A stretch of DNA of 64,000 nucleotides, from positions 65,479,006 through 65,543,005 of the forward strand of contig NC_092355.1 in the NCBI RefSeq assembly GCF_963676685.1. The letters run 5' to 3'. Of the stretch, positions 50,402 to 63,490 are shown piece by piece. The translations under genes and the position numbers were made by a program. How positions within the stretch are numbered: the first letter of the stretch is position 1; every line of letters begins with the position of its first letter. The notes beneath the pieces were generated by a model. That model saw nothing but the letters and a program-made list of their open reading frames with translations, was not told where the DNA came from and did not search any database. The stretch is from Mytilus edulis (lineage: Eukaryota; Mollusca; Bivalvia; Mytilida; Mytilidae).

Positions 50402-53400
50402 ATTCCTGTATCAAGGAACCTTTCATGTATACATTTATATTGCACGTCCTCTTTGAAAGAACCATGTGACATTCCACAGACGTAAGCATAATATAACTAT
50501 AAATCAATCGGTAAATAAAATGTTGGAATAAAATATTATAGACGTAACATTTGCATCATTAAAAAGTGTAGAAATTGCATAATCAATTAAATTAACATAG
50601 GAAAGCAGAGTGTGTCACAAATCAATTTCGCCCACCTTGTCAGTATCATAGATGTATTTTTAATTTTCTCTAAAATGTCTAATATATTAAATGTTAAACA
50701 ATGTTAAACATAATATAATTAAATAATGTTACAGCAACTTTTGCTACAACTGCAAATTAAATGTGGTATTTTTGCCATTCAGACAATTTTCCACAAGATA
50801 GCAAATGACATAGGAGTTAAAAATATATGTCACAGTACAACCTTCATCAATGAGCAGAATTTATTCTAAAAAGTATAACAATTAAAACGAGACACTAACG
50901 CCCGTATTTATGTACATAACAATGATACAGCAACAAATAACAGACTCCTGACTGGGGACAGGCATATACATAATATGACAGGGTTAAACATTTTTCCAGG
51001 TGTCCAACCCTCAATTTGCCTTGGACAATGGTGTAACCGTGCAACATATAAATAAACTATAAACTTCCGTTGAAAAGGGCTCGACTCAACAGATCCATAC
51101 AATGTCTGATTTACATCTGAATGGACATACCTTTATAAATGCAAGGGCAACATCCTACATGAACAAAGAAACACAGATTCAGATTTAAAAAGCACACCCA
51201 TTATAAATGCAAGGATGACACATTAACTGATCAAAGAAAAACATATTACAGATTCAGAGAAGTACAATTTTTCTTAATGTAAGAACAACACATTAAATGA
51301 ATAATAAAAGACAGATCATAGATTTCGAGAATAACACCCTGTATAAAGATCGGGACAAACTATTTGAAATATTTGTAAGAGATAAGGTGAATGAATTTTG
51401 TACATACTTACACGTTTATTTTTTGAACACGTATCATTATACTCTAATAAGCACTCTCTTTAAAATAAATCGACCACACAATTAGTAAAACGTCACCTGC
51501 GTCTATCTATAATAACATTAACGGTACCAATTTTTCTGCACCAGATGCGAATTTCGAAAATACATGTCTCTTCAGTGATGTTCGTGGCCAAAATATGTAA
51601 AGTCAAAAGCTCATATAAAAGATGAAGAGGTATAATCAAAAAGTTAACATGCTATTATATTTATAAATAAACAAACGGTCCCACTCTTTTCTATAAATGC
51701 ATTTTGTTTTTATCTTTTTGTAATTTTCACGGGAACATTTACTTAATAAATCGAGGATTCGATAGAACAATTTTGTTATCAATGATACTCATCTTTTTCC
51801 ATCAGTATTCTGATTCGAGCTCCACTGATGAGTCATGTGTAAGAGTGTCGTAATGAGGTTACCTTTTTATGTTGTGTCATGTGTTCTATTGCTTGTCTGT
51901 TTTTCATTTTCATCTAGGCGTTTTCAATTTATTTTCGATTTGTGATTTTGACTGTCCCTCTGGTATCTTTCGTCACTCTTTTACAGATAAATAACGAAAA
52001 TTCTTGCAAAATGTTATTTTTTACATTTTGAAATGTTAAAAAGATATTTTAACCATTTTTTTAAAAAAGAAATATCAGTGAATATGTTATCAGAAATATT
52101 CATTGAAACGTATAGTACTACTTTCATTTACATATATGTAGGTGTTTTTTTTTGTATATTTCGTGTAGATATATTTTGCCTTTTTATTTGAAAGAGACAT
52201 TCTTTATTTTCTAATTACAAATTACAAAATCGATCATTAAGTCAAAAAGTATAAACAACAGAGGAAAGATGTTACATATTCATAAATTATTTGCGTAGTC
52301 AGCTAAGTTAGGAAAAAAAGCAACATATGCCACTAATCGTTGTTGCACACCTTGCAGAATATATTCATCTTGATATATCAATAGGCAATTCATTTTAAAA
52401 GTTATCTTTCTATCTACAGGTCTTCTATTACACCTCGTGGTAAGTTTTGAAATATTTTCTTAGATACAAAGTTCTTGTGATTTGAAATTGTTAAATTCAA
52501 TAACTGAGGTAATACTTCAGTATTTTCGAACATCAAAACAGTGGTGACGTTGCTTCGCCAAACATTTTTAAAGTCAATGTACCGTAGTAAATAAGACGTA
52601 ACCGCTGTTTCGGAGATTGCAGTATTTTATCAAATAATTGTTAGCTCATGTTTTTTGCCGAGGGCTTTTGACAATCACAACAAAGGTATCCAATGTGCAT
52701 GTAAAATTCAACTGAGAGACAAAAATTGATACAAACATTGCTTTCATTTTACTATTCGTCTTTGGTTGGATTAATTACTGATTTATGATATCGTCATATA
52801 ATTTCAAGAAACAAATTTGAATATCGTCATATTGGGAGGATGAAGTTCTATATTCGATTATAAACAAACCACTTTGACATACGAAAGTATTTTTCGCGAT
52901 AGTGTAGTACACCAAAAGAAGAAAGAAGTACTGATTCTCTAAATTCTCAGTTGAAATTTGTTTTCTGATTTGTGATACCGCCATATCATTGTCATAATAA
53001 ATTGTAAATATTGTCAGCTTTGGTACCTGTTTGTTTTATACAAACTGTGAAATCTTCTAATATTTCATTTGATTGGTTGATTTCAATTAAATGTATGCAC
53101 ATTTAAATACCTTTCTATTATCAAATTTTGTTTATCTCTGACCTTGTTGTTATTTTATGCATGAACAAAACGTTGACCAATCAGGTCAATGTTTTAAGCA
53201 ATGCAGAACAACTCGTCCCAGAGACAAGTCGGACCGTCTAAGATGACAACTCGGACCGTCTAAGATGACAACTCAGACCTCTTGTTTGATTTTATTAGGA
53301 TTTCATAAAATGTACGACTAACTAGAGGAGCTTTCGTTTGTACATGCGGGACAGTTAAGGGGTATTTTGAGGGGCCTAAAGTTGGCAGGGTTAACTGTAG

Positions 53401-53756
53401 AACCCTATGGGATTTTATTTTCAAATAACTATTACTCGAAGATAGTGTGTGATTGATACACGGACTCTTCAGTTATGAGATGAGGACAATAAAACAAATG
53501 AAAAATATAGGGTGAGTCCATTGGGGTTATCCCTTCCCCCTTCAATTTGAAAAATTGCTTTTATCGAAGTTCCCACCCCTGAACCGTATATATTCGTGTA
53601 TGGAACAAAATAAAAAATAAAATAAACTATAGGGAGAGTCCCTGGGGTAACCTAACCCACTCATGTTTAAGAACTCGTAAACAGTCGATATCTCTACCCT
53701 AAACTCTATATATTCATGTATTGGACAATTTAACAAATCGAAAAAAATATAGGGGC
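50402..53756. repeat. 3.36-kb tandem unit 3
   Basis: Third direct copy. It ends at '...ggggcc', where the sequence switches from the unit junction to older diverged DNA. Confidence 0.9.
51538..51583 (-). ncRNA. Family B hammerhead in unit 3 (core intact)
   Basis: CTGAAGA and GAAA are intact and stem I is GAACATCA with TGGTGC. Stem II has one mismatch, and stem III is TTCGCA, no longer fully self-complementary. Confidence 0.6.
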
Positions 53757-56700
53757 CATCATGTGGGTCACCCTACCCCTCCTGTTTGAGAACTTGCAAA
53801 CGGTCGAGGTCCCCGCCCTAAACCACATATATTATATGGGACAATATAATATGGGGTCTCCCAACCTCCTCTGTTTTTAGAACTAGTAAATGGTTGAGAT
53901 ACCCACTCCTACACAATATTTATTTCTGTTCGTTACTTCAAAAAAAAATTTGAATGACATACAGGGTCAATTTCGCAGGCGTCACATATGCATATCACTA
54001 TATCATGTTTATCTACACCAAAAAATAATGTAATCAGAAATATTCATTGAAACTTATAGTACTACTTTCATCAACACATAGGTGTTCATTGTATATTTAC
54101 TTTTCGTGTAGATATATTTTGCCTTTTTATTTGCAAAAGACATTCTCAATTTGCTGATGCAATAAAAAAATCGATTATTAAGTGACAAAGTATAAACAAC
54201 AGAGAAAAGATGTTACACGTTTGAAAACTATTTGCGTAGTCGGCTAATTAAGGGAAAAAAAACATATGCCACTAATCGTTGTTGCACCCCTTTCAGAATA
54301 TTTCATCAATTTCTTTAATTCAACTCAGTAGGCAATTCATTTTAAAAGTAATCTTTCTATCTACAGGTTTTCTTTTACACCTCGTGGTAGGTTATGAAAT
54401 ATTTTCTTAGATACGAAGTTTTTTGTGATTTTAAATTGTTAAATTCAATTGATGAGGTAATACAACAGTTTTTTTCGAACAATGGTGACGTTGTTTCGCA
54501 AAACTTTCATTTTAAAGTCAGCGTAGCGTAGTATAGAAGACGCAACCGCTGTTTCGGAGATTACAGTATTTTATCAAATAATTTTTAGCTCGTGTTGTTT
54601 GTCGAGGGCTTTTGACCATTTTATGCAATATTTTTTCTGTTATATATGCATTATCAAAATAGAAAGAAGTCTAATGTAATGTTTTTTGAAAATCAATATT
54701 AATTTTGCTGAAAATCTCGGGATCCCTTTATACATGTGTATTGCGCAGGAATAGATCACTGAAGATTATGAAAATAGTTTTGGAAACAACGGTTTATCGA
54801 AGTGTAAACCAAGGGGGAAAATTTAATTTACCAATCCCGTTCAAGTATTTAGAGATATGCAAATCATCTAAGAATTATTGATTTATAATATCGTCATATA
54901 ATTTCAAGAAACACATTTAGATATGGTCAATTTGGGAGGATGAAGTCCTATATTCGGTTATAAACAAACCATCATGAAATTAGAAAGTATTTTCGCAATA
55001 GTGCAGTACATCGAAAGAAGAAAGAAACACTGATTCTCTTAATTCTAAGTTGAAATTTTTTTTTTTTTTTATTTGTGATACCGCCATTTCATTGTCATTC
55101 TCAAGTGTAAATATTGTCAGGTTTGGTTTAAGTTTTTTTTATACAAACTGTGAAATCTACTAATAATTATATCTGTGAAATTTTCCGAGTAAAAAAAGTA
55201 AAATTACTTGTACAATTAATTGATACAGTCAATATTATTGATTATTTTGCACAGATAGGGCTGTAATTTGTATTAAAAATGTATTCTGAGTTAACAGGTT
55301 TAATTATTTATATTTCATATGAATATTTCCCCCTATCTATCTTAAATGCATTTGCAATTGGATTAGGAAACGATGATAGTCCGTCGGAAGGGGGGCGATA
55401 CATGGCTGACCCGTGTTAAGAGAGAGTCATATCTCTTGCACGTTAAAGACACCCTTGTAGATTTCGAAAAAGAGTAGGCTAATGCCGCTACAAGGCAGCA
55501 CTCGCACCCGCAAAGTGAAAAGGGATTAATTTACGTTGCAAAACTTGTTTCCCAATCCACTATAAATAAATATGTTTAAATTAAACTAATTGGATTAGTG
55601 ACTTTTAGTTTCGAATTTTCCTGGGCATTCGGTATCTCTAGTATTTCATTTCTTATATTTATCACGAATATCTTTTGAAAAATGAAGATGAACCACAATG
55701 TTAACCTGCAAGTATACTATTAAACATTAATTAATCAAATGTCTTGTCTTTGCTGATATTCGCAGGAAGTATTTCAATGTCAATAATATGTATGAATTAT
55801 TTAATAGTGTTCCAATTCAAAATATTTTTCATTCTAAAAAGAAGTTGGAATATTTTTAAAAATGTTATAAAATATCAAAATGTCATGTTATATTTAACAC
55901 TATTTTATTTTTTATCACGTTATCTTTATTTGTCTCAGTCAAGAATCTTAGTTTATTGAAAGACCTGTTGTCTGATTTTTGAAATATACTTTAATTTGTA
56001 AAAATATTCCAATAAGCTCTTTGCCGCTTTGTGCTAATGTGGCGTAAAGCAAACAATAATTAATCAATCAATACATAGTTTATATTTACTCCTGTAGGAT
56101 AACTTAAAAATTGACTTCATGTACAAACATTATCAGTTTTCAATGGTGAGGTCATTTTTTATTATCTTAAAGAGAAACTATTGCATGGTACTCTAAAATA
56201 ATATTGCTGTCTATTGTCTCATATGAACAATCTCGATTTTGAAAAAAAGCATTATCAGAACTGATTTACGTACAAGCAAATTGTTTGAAATGTACTGCAT
56301 TAATGGCAATCAACAACCCTGAAAAAGGGGGGGACAAAAAAAAATAAACAAGACTTAAAAACAATTTTTATCCAGACTTTGCAGATGACGATCAAATGTA
56401 GGCAGTTTTAAAAGCTTCCTGATGCTAGCATCCTATAGCTGATGATAATTTATATAGTCCGATTAAACAAAAGTATTGTTAATCACGATATTCTTTAAGT
56501 TTAAGAAGAGTGTGATTATTTAATTAATTTCAATTAAATTTATGCACATCTAAATTCCTTTCTATTATCAAATTATTCCGTTTATTTCTGACCTTGTTGT
56601 TATTTTGTGCATAAACAAAACGTTGACCAATCAGGTCGATGTTTTAAGAAATGCGGAACAACTCATCCCAAAGACAAGTCGGACCGTATAAGATGACAAC

Positions 56701-57060
56701 TCGGACCGCTTGTTAGATTTACGTAGGATTTCATACAATGTACGACTAACTAGATGATCCATCAATATTTCGTTTGTTCATTTGGGACTATTTAGGGGTA
56801 TTTTTGGGGTCTTAAAATGGCACGAATTAACTGTAGAACCCTTTGGGATTTTATTTTCAAATGGCTGCTACTCAAAAACCGTAAGTGGTAGACACACGTA
56901 GTCTTCGGTAATGAGATGAAGACAGTAAAACAAATAAAAAAAATAAGGTGAGTCAACTGGGGTTATCTCTTCCACCTTCAATTTGAAAATTTGCTTTTAT
57001 CGCAATCCCAAACCCTAAACCGTATATATTCTTGTATAGAACCAAAAAATAAACTATAGA
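53757..57060. repeat. Older diverged copy of the triplicated unit
   Basis: From about 54025 to 55140 and again 56530-57060 the sequence follows the right half of the unit (equivalent to about 45355-46920) with many substitutions. 55140-56530 is extra DNA that includes a SINE-like piece. The left half of the unit (SINE-like repeat, hammerhead, PLE tail) is absent. Confidence 0.75.
55365..56070 (+). repeat. Possible SINE-type insert in the diverged copy
   Basis: 'gagagagtcatatctcttg' then 'cacgttaaagacaccc' and the end 'ggcgtaaagcaaacaa' plus AATCAATCAAT resemble widespread molluscan SINE-like DNA. Boundaries are uncertain. Confidence 0.35.
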
Positions 57061-57600
57061 GGGAGTCCCTGTGGTCACCGAACCCCTCCTGTTTGAGGAC
57101 TTGAAAACATCGAAATCCCCGCCCCTAAACCATATACATTCATGTATGGGATAATTTTACAATTTAAATAAGATAATGGGGTAGTTATTTGGGTCACCCC
57201 GCCTGTTTGAGAACTTGCCAACAGTCGTTATCACCACCCTAAACCACATATATTCATGAATGGGACAATTTAACATTGGGTCTCCAACCCACTCGTGTTT
57301 GAGAACTTGTAAACGGTCGATATGACTACCCTTAACCATATATATATTCATGTATTGGACATTATTACAAATCAAATCAAATAAAGGGGACGTCATTTGA
57401 GTCACCCCACCCCTCCTCTTTGAGAACTTGTAAACGGTCGAGATCCCCGCCCTAAACCACATACCGTTGTATATTCATGAATGGAACAAAATAACATTGG
57501 CTCTCCGAACCCCCTCCTGTTTTAGAACTTGTACATGGGATAAATGAGATACCCACTCCTAAACCATATGTATTTCTGTTCATCATTTCAAAAAGATTTG
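56940..57600. repeat. ~100-120-bp minisatellite, about six diverged units
   Basis: Each unit has 'cccctcctgtttgagaac', 'ttgtaaacggtcgagat', 'cgccctaaaccatata' and 'attcatgtatgggac'. Related units close each 3.36-kb repeat and 53755-53930. Confidence 0.75.
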
Positions 57601-58303
57601 AATGACATACAGGTCAATCTCGTAGGCGTCACATACAAATGTATGCATATCACTTGATCATGTTTATCTACACCGAACCATTAAGTATTAGACTTTACCC
57701 AAAGTCAGGCGACCATAGGAATTACGAATTATGGCAGCTTTGTCTGGAAGACCTCGTTACAGCATTCTGTTACAGTTATTTCTTGTTTATTGTAAAATTT
57801 TATTGATGAAAAAAATGAATCTATGTTAATCGAATTCACTTTAATTATCTTTTGAATATTTCTGGGCCTATAAAAAATTTCATTTCTTGCTTATTTTAAA
57901 GAAAACATATAAATTGTTCAACCAGTGTAAAGCCCACGAATGCTTGACCAACTGTTGTATAAGCACATGTCATTTTATACCAAAACTTCATATGGAGTGA
58001 CATCATGGACTTAGGGTAAAGATTGGGGTCATTTACATTAAATATGGGGAGGTCAGTCAGACCTCACCCCTGATCTCCGTAGAAGTTAACATTCAAATGA
58101 TCTGTGTCTCATTACTTTCGTACTGAAGGACCGATGAATATTGTTCCTCCCTGGATAGCAAGTCCATTCATAATATTACAAACTCGTACTAGGTTAACGT
58201 ATATCACTAAACGTGCACTGGTACAAACGTTAATTAACAGCTGGAATAACTGCAATAATTGCGAACTTGTACCTCTGCAGATTCACCATTACACATATTA
58301 TTA
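57600..58303. other. Gene-free interval
   Basis: No gene. It contains 'ccatatgg'-like words related to the foldback that follows. The plus frame 58104-58304 is unsupported. Confidence 0.4.
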
Positions 58304-58443
58304 GTTACATAGTGTGCTAGTGACCTAATATGGTATATATGGGGTCAGTAAATTCCATATGGGGTGAGAGCGAATCTCGAATCCCCATATGGAGTTGACT
58401 GGACCCATATATACCGTACTACGTCACTAGCACACTGTGTAAC
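58304..58443. repeat. Foldback element (arms ~65 bp)
   Basis: The left end GTTACATAGTGTGCTAGTGA is the near-perfect inverse of the right end TCACTAGCACACTGTGTAAC. Pairing continues inward through 'ggtatatatggggtc' and 'gacccatatatacc' and through 'ccatatgggg' and 'ccccatatgg'. It is probably a MITE. Target duplication not clear. Confidence 0.8.
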
Positions 58444-59570
58444 GAATTTATCTTACCGACGATCTTAACGTGTGAAATTAAGACTAACGATTCTCAAATG
58501 AGCAAGTCTTCATTACTGTTTGCAGTAAAAACATACTTCCATTGATCCTACAAAAACAGATGCCAACAATAACGACTTGTAAGGTTTAAATGTGTTTTAT
58601 GAATTTATTACAATCGTAATTATCAATATCTTCGTCTGTTGGAACTTTTAAGTTTTTTTTCTCAGTACTTTTTTTGTTTTTATAAAGGGACATAACACCA
58701 TTACTAACAGTGTATGAAATAAGCCCCGCCCCCTTCTTAGTTTATATGGAATATAAAGGGACGTAGCTCCACTGCTAATCGTTTATGAGATAGGCCCCGC
58801 CTCTCTACTACCCTAATATCAAATATACACGGTTTGCACGCGGACGCTTTTAACCAATTATATTCCTGGAAATGTACAGGAGGTAAGATAAACATTGATG
58901 TATGCAATGCTTTTAAAAACCGTGATACAGTATCAGGGCGTTTTTCAATAAAAGTGTGAATTTCAGACCAAAAAAAAAATTGAAAATCAACTTCAGATTT
59001 ATTTTGAATACCTCCATTATAGACCTGTTTGTAAATAAAAAGTGCAATCTTAAGTACTGTTTTGTAGGGGACAATTGTCAACCACGAAACTGCTTCTAAA
59101 CGACATCAAATTGCACTTTAAGTCTCCTATAGACATTACAATTTGTTTTACTTTATATACTAGAAAGAATTGGAGAACCATTTTTTATCGATAAAGATTA
59201 GACAGTTTTTCAGTACAACTCATGTAACGTAGTAGACAATTGATGAGTTTCATAGTTGACAAAACCGTTTCGTAGTGGACACAAAGTTTCGTAGTGGACA
59301 TCAACCCTATTCTGTGTTGATGAAAATGACATGAAATTGAGCTGACATTTGTGATATCAATGTTGCGCCATCTATCGGAATATCAAAGTCACGCCCATTC
59401 CGAAAATATTAATCTAGACCAAAAGTAGCACTTGGTGTACTCGACTAGGTCTCGACTTTCCTTAGTTAGTCTGAATCAATACTTGATGATCTTGGTGTAA
59501 TCTGAAATGGTCTTGACCAAGGCTCGACATGTCTCGACTAGTTTTGACCTTCAAATTTAGTTTTGACTGG
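58444..59570. other. Interval with a short tandem duplication
   Basis: Two tandem copies of about 65 bp, sharing 'tataaagggac' and 'ggccccgcc'/'gccccgccccc', lie at about 58680-58740 and 58750-58810. The minus frame 58737-59081 overlaps this and shows no family features. No gene called. Confidence 0.5.
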
Positions 59571-60045
59571 TTTATTGCTGTCAAATTTAAGAATTAAATT
59601 AATCTTGGTAAAAAAGCTAGGATTTGCAATTCGGACAAAATAGAGAGAGTACATTTTAATTTTTTTAATAACTTTTTCAAATCAACTTGGATTTTCATCA
59701 AACTATGCAGCTATCTTAGATATATATTTAGCTTAATGAATCTCATGTCATTTTGTTTTTTGTTGTATTGCTGTCAAATTTTAAAAAATTAAATTAATCT
59801 AGGTAAAAAAAGCTAGGATTTGCAGTTTGGAAAAATAGAGATAGTACATTTTAAATGATTTCAGAATTTTTTCAAATCAACTTGGAATTTCATCAAACTA
59901 TGCAACTATCTTAGATATATACTAAGCATACTGAAACCCAGATCATTTTGGTTTTTTTGTTGTATTGCTGTCAAATATAAGGATTCAATTAAGCTAGGTA
60001 AAATAAGCTAGCATTTACACTTCGGACAAAAAAGAGATAGTACAC

Positions 60046-60692
60046 TCTAGAAATTGACAATGAGGGTCGGTTGAAAACAAAACTTTACGACAAAAGAGAT
60101 GATTTCAGCTTTCCAATTGTGAACTTTCCATTTCTTAGTAGCAACATTCCAGCAGCATCTGCATACGGAGTATATATCTCCCAATTCACACGATATTCCC
60201 GTGCTTGCATTTCCTATCATGATTTTCTTGATAGAGGTTTGCTGCTCACAAGGAAGCTATTAAACCAAGAGTTCCAAATGGTGAAGTTGAAATCATCCTT
60301 TCGTAAATTTTACGGACGCCATCACGAGTTGGTTGACCGTTATGGAATAACCGTTTCACAAATGATATCGGATATGTTCCTTACGTCGTAACTACAATCC
60401 CCTTCCCTTTCAGGAATATGACCTACCGAATTAGACTATTTACCGGATTTGTAATCACATAAGCAACACGACTGGTGCCACATGTGGAGCAGGATCTGCT
60501 TACCCTTCCGGAGCACCTGAGATCACCCCTAGTTTTTGGTGGGGTTCGTGTTGTTTATTCTTTAGTTTTCTATGTTGTGTCGTGTGTACTATTGTTTTTC
60601 TGTTTGTCTTTTTCATTTTTAGCCATGGCGTTGTCAGTTTGTTTTAGATTTATGAGTTTGACTGTCCCTTTGGTATCTTTCGTCCCTCTTTT
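60046..60692 (+). mobile_element. 5'-truncated Penelope-like element in satellite
   Basis: Open from about 60046 to 60391: EIDNEGRLKTKLYDKRDDFS, FPIVNFPFLSSNIPAASAYG, YISQFTRYSRACISYHDFLD, RGLLLTRKLLNQ and KFYGRHHELVDRYGI. This is the protein region downstream of the PLE reverse transcriptase palm. A non-coding tail follows to 60692 ('gatgccacatgtgg'-like, 'gagcaggatctgcttac', 'tagccatggcgttgtcag'). RT catalytic and GIY-YIG domains are absent. The low level of damage marks it as the youngest PLE insertion here. Confidence 0.8.
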
Positions 60693-61079
60693 AATTCTTT
60701 TTATAACTTTTTTCAAATCAACTTGGATTTTTATTAAACTATAAAGCTACCTTGGTAATATATTGTTCTTACTGAATCATAGGTCATTATGTAGTTTAGT
60801 GTATTGCTGTCAAATTTAAGAATTAAATTAATTTAGGTAAAAAAAGCTAGGTTTTGCAGTTAGAACAAAATTTAGATAGTACACTTTAAATTTTTTCATA
60901 TCTTTTTCAAATCAACTTTGATTTTCTTTACAACTATACAGCTATCCTGCTAATATATTGATCTTACTGATTCACAAGTCGTTATGTAATTTGTAGTATT
61001 GTGGACAAATTTAAGAATTAAATTAATGTAGTAAGTAAAGCATTGCAGATAAAATTCAGATAGTACACTTTAGATTATT

Positions 61080-61534
61080 TTAAGGTAGCACAATACAAAG
61101 ATTTTGTCACTCCCAATCAGACAACTTTAAACTGATGTAATTCATTCCATCCTTCTATATATTTTATAAATGAGGCACCAAAAGAAAGAAGAAAGATTAA
61201 TCTTTCAAATTGTGATAAATTGTGATTGTCAGATTGTGATACAGTTTTGGAGGTCGAACTTTGTTGTGCAAGAATCTATAAAATATTTTGGGATGCTATG
61301 AATAACAAAGAAGCCAAATTCATTCAAGTATAGGCATCACAATATGGCAACTAATTACATAACAATTAATGATGTAATAATTATGTCATAATGAAATTAT
61401 CACAATTTGAAAGATTAATCTTTCTTCTTTCTTTTGGTACCTCATTTATAAAATTTAATGAAAGATGAGTGGAATTACATCAGTTTAAAGATGTCTGATT
61501 GGGGATGAAAAATCTTTGTATTGTGCTACCTTAA
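61080..61534. mobile_element. TTAA-flanked MITE with ~145-bp inverted repeats
   Basis: TTAAGGTAGCACAATACAAA on the left mirrors the right end, and the match continues inward through 'ctgatgtaatt' and 'gaagaaagattaatcttt' for about 145 bp. TTAA at both ends (61080-61083 and 61531-61534) marks the target site, and satellite sequence resumes on both sides. No coding capacity. Confidence 0.8.
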
Positions 61535-63331
61535 AGCAACTTTGATTTTCATTCAAACCTACAGCTATCTTTATTATATATTTTCTTACAAAAAAACAGG
61601 TTTTTTGGTAATTTAGATTATTGCTGTCAAATTTAAATATTTAAATTATAGGTATCTATCTGAATTTTGTCAAAACTGAAAATGTTATTACCTATTTACT
61701 AGGTCATTAAATTTGACAGCAAAACACCAACATACAAAACAACCTTGGTTTTTGTATGAGAAATTTATAATAAAAATAGCTGAAAAGTTTCATTACGATC
61801 CAAGCTGATTCAAAAAAGTTATGAAATCTTAAAAAAAACACATTTGTTTTTGTTTAAACAAGAATTTAATGTCATGAACTTTCATAACAATCCTTGATAA
61901 CCTTTTAAAAAAGGAAATGTGTTCCAAAGTTTCAGTCAAAATTTATTTTGATCAAATCTTAAAATATTTTTTGTGTCAAATGTAATGACATGGCACTATA
62001 CGTGGTTTAATAACATCAGTACAAGTGAGTTTTACAAGTAATAAGAAAGTCATACTTTTCTTAAACTCGTGTATTAATAATCTAGTGAATTCAAAAAGCC
62101 TTGCGATTTAGATTTTACCAGGATGATGTAAACTTTGAATGAATGTTATTAAGAATTTAAAACTCTCTGGTAGATGTGATCTTTTTAATAAGTTTGCCCC
62201 TGGCAGGATGTATTGCTTTATAAATCACCACAAATCAGAAGAACTATTTTGATAATTTCTTTAATGTTTCAACCCTTTTTGATATATTTATATAATATGT
62301 ATCAAAAAGGAATAACACATTAAAGGAATTATATAACTATTTCATATATACTTTTTCCCAAATTATAAGGAAAGATATCTTTCTAATATCATAGCTTTTT
62401 GACTTTATTTAATTAAATTCTTAAATTTGACAGCAATACACCAAACTAAATAACAACCTAGGATTTAGAAAGACGAATATATTACAAAGATAGCTGAAGA
62501 GTTTGATGAAAATCCAAGTTGTTTTGAAAAAAATATTGAAAAATTTAAAGTGTACTATCTGAATATAGCATGAACTGCAAATTCTAGTTCTTTTAACCCA
62601 GATTTTTTTTATTCTTATATATGACAGCAATACACCAAATTTCAGAATAAACTGAGATTCAGGAAGATTAATAGATCACCAAGGTAGCTGTATAGTTTGA
62701 TGAAAATCCAAGTTGATTTGAAAACGTTATGAAAAAATTAAAGTGTACTATCTCTATTTTGTCCAAACTGCAAATCCTATTTTTTTTACCTAGATTAATT
62801 TGATTTGATTCATAAATGTAACAGCAATACACTAAACTTCATAACAAACTGATATTAAGAAAAAATAATATACCACCAAGGTAGCTGTATAGTTTGATCA
62901 AAATCCAAGTTGATTTGAAAAAGTAATTGAAAAAATTAAAGTGTACTATCTGAATATAGTACGAGATGCAAATTCTAGTTCTTTTTACTCAGATTAATTT
63001 GATTCATAAATGTAACAGCAATACACCAAACTTCATAACAAACTGAGATTAAGAGAAATTAATATACCACCAAGGTAGCTGTATAGTTTGATGATCACTG
63101 GGTCGATACCTCTGCTGGTGGACTATCAGTCCCCGAGGGTATCATCAGCTCAGTACTACTAAAATTGTCAGTTTATAAATTTTGAAATTATTATGAAACT
63201 AAGGTTTCAACTCCCTCAGGCAAATTTGGCTTTAGATGAATTTGCCTATTTATTTTAGGTATTTTTTAACATATAGCTCTTCAACGATTTTCGGTACTTA
63301 TACATCTCGGATTTCAAATGTTTGGCTTTGA

Positions 63332-63373
63332 GCGTTCCTGATGAAGGTAAATCCAGAAAAGCGCTTCGGACAC
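63332..63373 (+). ncRNA. Hammerhead-like core, family C, copy 1
   Basis: GCGTTC, CTGATGA (63338-63344), a weak stem II (AGG...CCA), GAAA (63356-63359) and self-complementary AGCGCT, then TC and GGACAC. Stem I keeps four consecutive pairs. Stem II closes with A-A, unlike a standard hammerhead. Confidence 0.55.
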
Positions 63374-63470
63374 AATAAATTATTAAACGTGTTGTTTTAT
63401 ATTTTTACATCACTGGGTCGATACCTCTGCTGGTGGACTATCAGTCCCCGAGGGTATCATCAGCTCAGTA

Positions 63471-63490
63471 GTCAGTGCTTCGGTACTGAC
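63471..63490 (+). ncRNA. UUCG-capped hairpin of family C
   Basis: GTCAGTGC (63471-63478) and GTACTGAC (63483-63490) form eight pairs with one G-U around TTCG, giving the very stable C(UUCG)G tetraloop. The equivalent at 8417-8435 is decayed. Confidence 0.7.

Noticed and set aside
43671..53756. CRISPR-like or prokaryotic repeat system
   Set aside because: Repeat units are kilobase-sized direct duplications of eukaryotic interspersed repeats; there are no short regular spacers and no cas genes.
54755..54775. CTGAAGA at 54753 as another hammerhead
   Set aside because: No GAAA box, stem II or stem III follows at the right spacing.
58737..59081. 114-codon minus-strand frame as a gene
   Set aside because: It overlaps a short tandem duplication and contains no recognisable domain; length alone is weak evidence in this AT-rich DNA.
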